Positions 62,301-64,000 of a stretch of 64,000 nt of DNA are shown here, piece after piece; positions within the stretch are counted from its first letter, which is position 1; each line of letters starts with the position of its first letter. The stretch spans positions 1,952,047 to 2,016,046 of the forward strand of contig OZ026561.1 in NCBI GenBank assembly GCA_964020155.1, read 5' to 3'. The DNA is from Chondrilla cf. caribensis. Its lineage: Eukaryota; Porifera; Demospongiae; Chondrillida; Chondrillidae. Under the pieces are notes generated by a model. It made no database searches and was not told the DNA's origin. It was given only the letters and a program-made list of their open reading frames with translations. The position numbers were made by a program, and so were the translations under genes.

Positions 62301-64000
62301 TAGACTTTAGAAGAAGGTTTAAGTTACTAGTACATGTCAAAGAAGTGATTCAATATTATTCCTCCGCTCTATAAATGCGCTATGTTTTCGGGGTTGATAT
62401 TCGTCCGCCATTTTATTGTTATTTCGGGGGTCCGTTATAATGACCCTGTGACCAACTTGCAAGGAAAGTAAGCGTTCATGTTAGAGTAGAAAGGAAATAT
62501 GCGAGGTATTACAAAATGTACCAATTCTCGCATAAAGATTCAAGACCTATGTTCTACTTTGTCTACAAACCTAATCATATTTCAACTTTGTATTTGTAAT
62601 TGTTGGTGTAAATAATTAATGAAATAAATTTTAAATTTGTATTAATTGGTTGTATTAATTAGTTGCTAATAATCTGATGACATAAAATATATTGTACATA
62701 CAAAAATGTTTAGCCAAAATTACTTATTACTCGTGTTTACTTTCTGACACCCCAGTCAAACCATGTCCCTGTCCATCATCACCCACCAATGGCTCAATAA
62801 ACTGTAATGGATTTCATCTTGCTGGTACTGGTAGCAGAGTGACATACTCCTGTAACAGTGGTTACACCCTATCAGGAAGTAGCTATAGGACATGTCAAAA
62901 TGATGGTAATTGGAGTGGAGCAGATCCAACTTGTTCAAGACGTAGGTTTATATGTCCTACAAACATTTATTGTTAAATAAAATGCCATCATTATATTATC
63001 TATTTCATAATATTGCATAATAATTGCTATTAATTCTGCTTAGTCACTTGCTGTTGTCCATTACCTCCTTCTAATGGGTATACCAGCTCCTGTTCTGGAT
63101 TAGTGAACAACGGAGGCAATATCTATTACTACTGTAACAGTGGGTATAGTCGTAGTGGTAGCTCATACAGAACATGTCAGCTTGGTGGTTTCTGGTCAGG
63201 AAGTGCCCCATTGTGTTTAAGAAGTGAGATTATTTTTCCATCAACACATGCTATTTGTCATATTATATACCCAATTCATGTTATATATAGTTATCACCCA
63301 CTTACGAAGACCTTAGCCAAAATAGAATATGAGACCAAGGCAATGGTGAAGGGCATCAGAGTATTGGGTGATGGCTAATTTGACTTCTGCTTGCTAAGGC
63401 AGTGTGCAAAACTTCATTCCCATTGATTCGGAAGTAATATGGGTAATAATAGATTAACTGACTCCATCCAGTGGTAAATCCACATCTGGAGTATATTGCC
63501 AATTGAAATAGCCCCAGGTATAACCAACCAATGACCATAACAATGTGGGAAAATGAAGCATATCTATTCACATGACACAGTTATATATATTATGTATGTA
63601 TATTCATTATTAGATACCTGCCCCTGTCCTCCTTCTCCAAGTGGTGGATACATAACAAGCTGTTATGGGACAGATTCAGTTGGTTCCTATGTGTACTACT
63701 ACTGTAACAGTGGATATCTCTTGAAAAGTGGGGATGGTTCAAGAAAATGTCTGCTTGGAGGGAACTGGACTGGAAGTGAACCAGTTTGTGAGAAAGGTGT
63801 GTAGATGAAGACTATAATAACATATTAGCATCGAAATATCATACTTGGAATATGTTCTATCAATACAATTAAAGCATTAGCTGTATCTGGCCAATTTATA
63901 TTAATTTTATTTATTCAAATTATGTCATCAACATTGTAGGAAGTAAAAGTAATGAATCAGATGCTATACTGTCTGGAGAATTTAATTCTATAGGATATCA
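53333..64000 (+). CDS. Gene D: large CCP receptor, 19 CCP exons, 5' end not found, runs off the right edge
   Basis: CCP exons, all phase 1: 53333-53509, 55200-55376, 56111-56293, 56398-56586, 56915-57100, 57302-57490, 57603-57782, 58057-58236, 58498-58683, 58763-58942, 59072-59254, 59579-59758, 59830-60015, 60333-60521, 60584-60778, 61213 onward (broken), 62756-62941, 63044-63223 and 63614-63796. An exon from 63940 ([11 protein letters not shown]...) matches the stalk start of genes A-C and should lead into a membrane helix beyond the window. Intact CCPs carry six cysteines. The order follows CCPs 6-13 of genes A-C, then a second seven-CCP round. The exon at 61213 is interrupted at 61378 by a transposon-like insert; its last codons (TCKE) and donor resume at 62451-62467. 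Skipping that exon would keep the frame. No signal-peptide exon was found upstream, so the gene is either 5'-truncated or has a distant, diverged first exon. Confidence 0.8.
53701..53833. repeat. Long near-perfect palindrome in gene D intron
   Basis: The arm at 53722-53764 (from GTAATAGTTATACAATGGC to GGAATATACA) is inverted at 53778-53822 with few mismatches. The outer AGTGGC/GCCACT extends the pairing to about 60 bases per arm around a 13-base loop. It would form a strong hairpin in the transcript or a cruciform in DNA. It is probably a foldback or MITE-like element. Confidence 0.75.
53814..54512. mobile_element. Composite foldback-type insertion in gene D intron
   Basis: CTATTATACACTCCG at 53814-53828 is inverted as CGGAGTGTATAATAG at 54498-54512, which may be element ends. 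Inside lie two further hairpins: TGTCGGGAAAATCCTTTC (54141-54158) paired with 54178-54195, and CTTATTCTAGTTATA (54391-54405) paired with 54414-54428. There is also a direct repeat AAAGCTATCTGAT near 54130 and 54231. A 74-codon cysteine-rich frame (53864-54088, with CFCLC and [13 protein letters not shown]) is present but resembles no family I can name. No target duplication was established. Confidence 0.45.
59255..59321 (+). repeat. (GT)n microsatellite starting at a gene D splice donor
   Basis: The donor of exon 59072-59254 is the first GT of an uninterrupted GT run; GT-rich sequence continues to about 59438. The homologous donor at 63797 reads GTGTGTAG, so the run has grown from a short GTGTGT already at the splice site. 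Any GT in the run could in principle be used, though the first keeps the frame. Confidence 0.9.
61380..62448. mobile_element. DNA-transposon-like insert splitting a gene D CCP exon
   Basis: The left end reads CAGGG then GGATTATAACGGACC. The right end, inverted, reads CAGGG then TCATTATAACGGACC, so about 20 bases match with two changes; the pairing can be extended two bases outward (CA...TG). The left flank is the CCP coding sequence up to ...NWSETP, and the right flank resumes with its last Cys codon and a GT donor, which proves insertion into the exon. The flanks share ACCA, a possible short or eroded target duplication. The ~1.07-kb interior has higher CpG content and no frame longer than ~75 codons, so the element is non-autonomous. 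Superfamily not assigned. Confidence 0.75.

Larger units (their letters stand above)
56915..63796 (+). repeat. Duplicated seven-CCP block within gene D
   Basis: Exons 56915, 57302, 57603, 58057, 58498, 58763 and 59072 correspond one to one, in order, with 59830, 60333, 60584, 61213, 62756, 63044 and 63614. The best pairs are nearly identical in protein; the last pair, for example, shares ...[14 protein letters not shown] and [15 protein letters not shown]. The exon at 59579-59758 sits between the two rounds and has no partner. This is an internal tandem duplication of a seven-domain unit. Confidence 0.75.

Noticed and set aside
1..64000. CRISPR arrays, operons or other prokaryotic features
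   Set aside because: Repeated GT-AG introns, signal-peptide exons and CCP domains show animal DNA; the regular repeats are microsatellites or duplicated exons.

Overview
The window is AT-rich animal DNA with many short GT-AG introns. It is built around a tandem family of large cell-surface receptor genes made almost entirely of CCP (sushi / complement control protein) domains. The compact introns, the AT-rich background, the many CCP-only receptors and the type of retroelements suggest an invertebrate, most likely a marine demosponge of the Amphimedon type. That placement is inference: the sequence carries no species marker.

Layout, all receptor genes on the + strand. Gene A (2685-11187), gene B (15005-22643) and gene C (38701-46926) are near-identical 16-exon paralogues. 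Each encodes a signal peptide, 14 CCP domains (one exon per domain, every intron in phase 1), a Ser-rich stalk, one transmembrane helix and a tail of about 60 residues with a conserved Tyr-Gln-Lys-Val motif. Predicted lengths are 991, 992 and 987 residues. Gene D (53333 to beyond the right edge) is a more diverged relative. It has 19 CCP exons in the window, a recognisable repeat of a seven-CCP block, no visible first exon, and the first bases of its stalk/transmembrane exon at the right edge. One of its CCP exons is split by a DNA-transposon-like insertion.

Between genes B and C lies a graveyard. It holds a broken 3' end of another receptor (25618-26350), a GC-richer retrotransposon ORF with a reverse transcriptase and an R2-type endonuclease signature (28721-31746, one frameshift), two frameshifted CCP exons (32226-32664) and a decayed minus-strand reverse-transcriptase element of a second family (about 32865-35160). 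The spacers 3' of genes A, B and C are filled with copies of a related repeat family. The spacer after gene C also carries an 803-bp hAT-like element with inverted ends and a 6-bp target duplication, and a second, CpG-rich insertion. The 5' flanks of A, B and C share a TATA box about 60-75 bp before the ATG; the long 5' flank is shared by A and C, but only its proximal ~600 bp by B.

How the parts fit together: each gene should give a long, flexible, heavily glycosylated rod of CCP modules anchored in the plasma membrane with a short, possibly endocytic or signalling tail. The design resembles vertebrate CR1/CR2, but every CCP here has six cysteines instead of four. Tandem duplication, exon-by-exon modularity (any CCP exon can be lost or gained without a frameshift), relics and transposon load make this look like a fast-evolving recognition locus (immune, microbial-symbiont or self/non-self). 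That function is inferred and not shown by the sequence.
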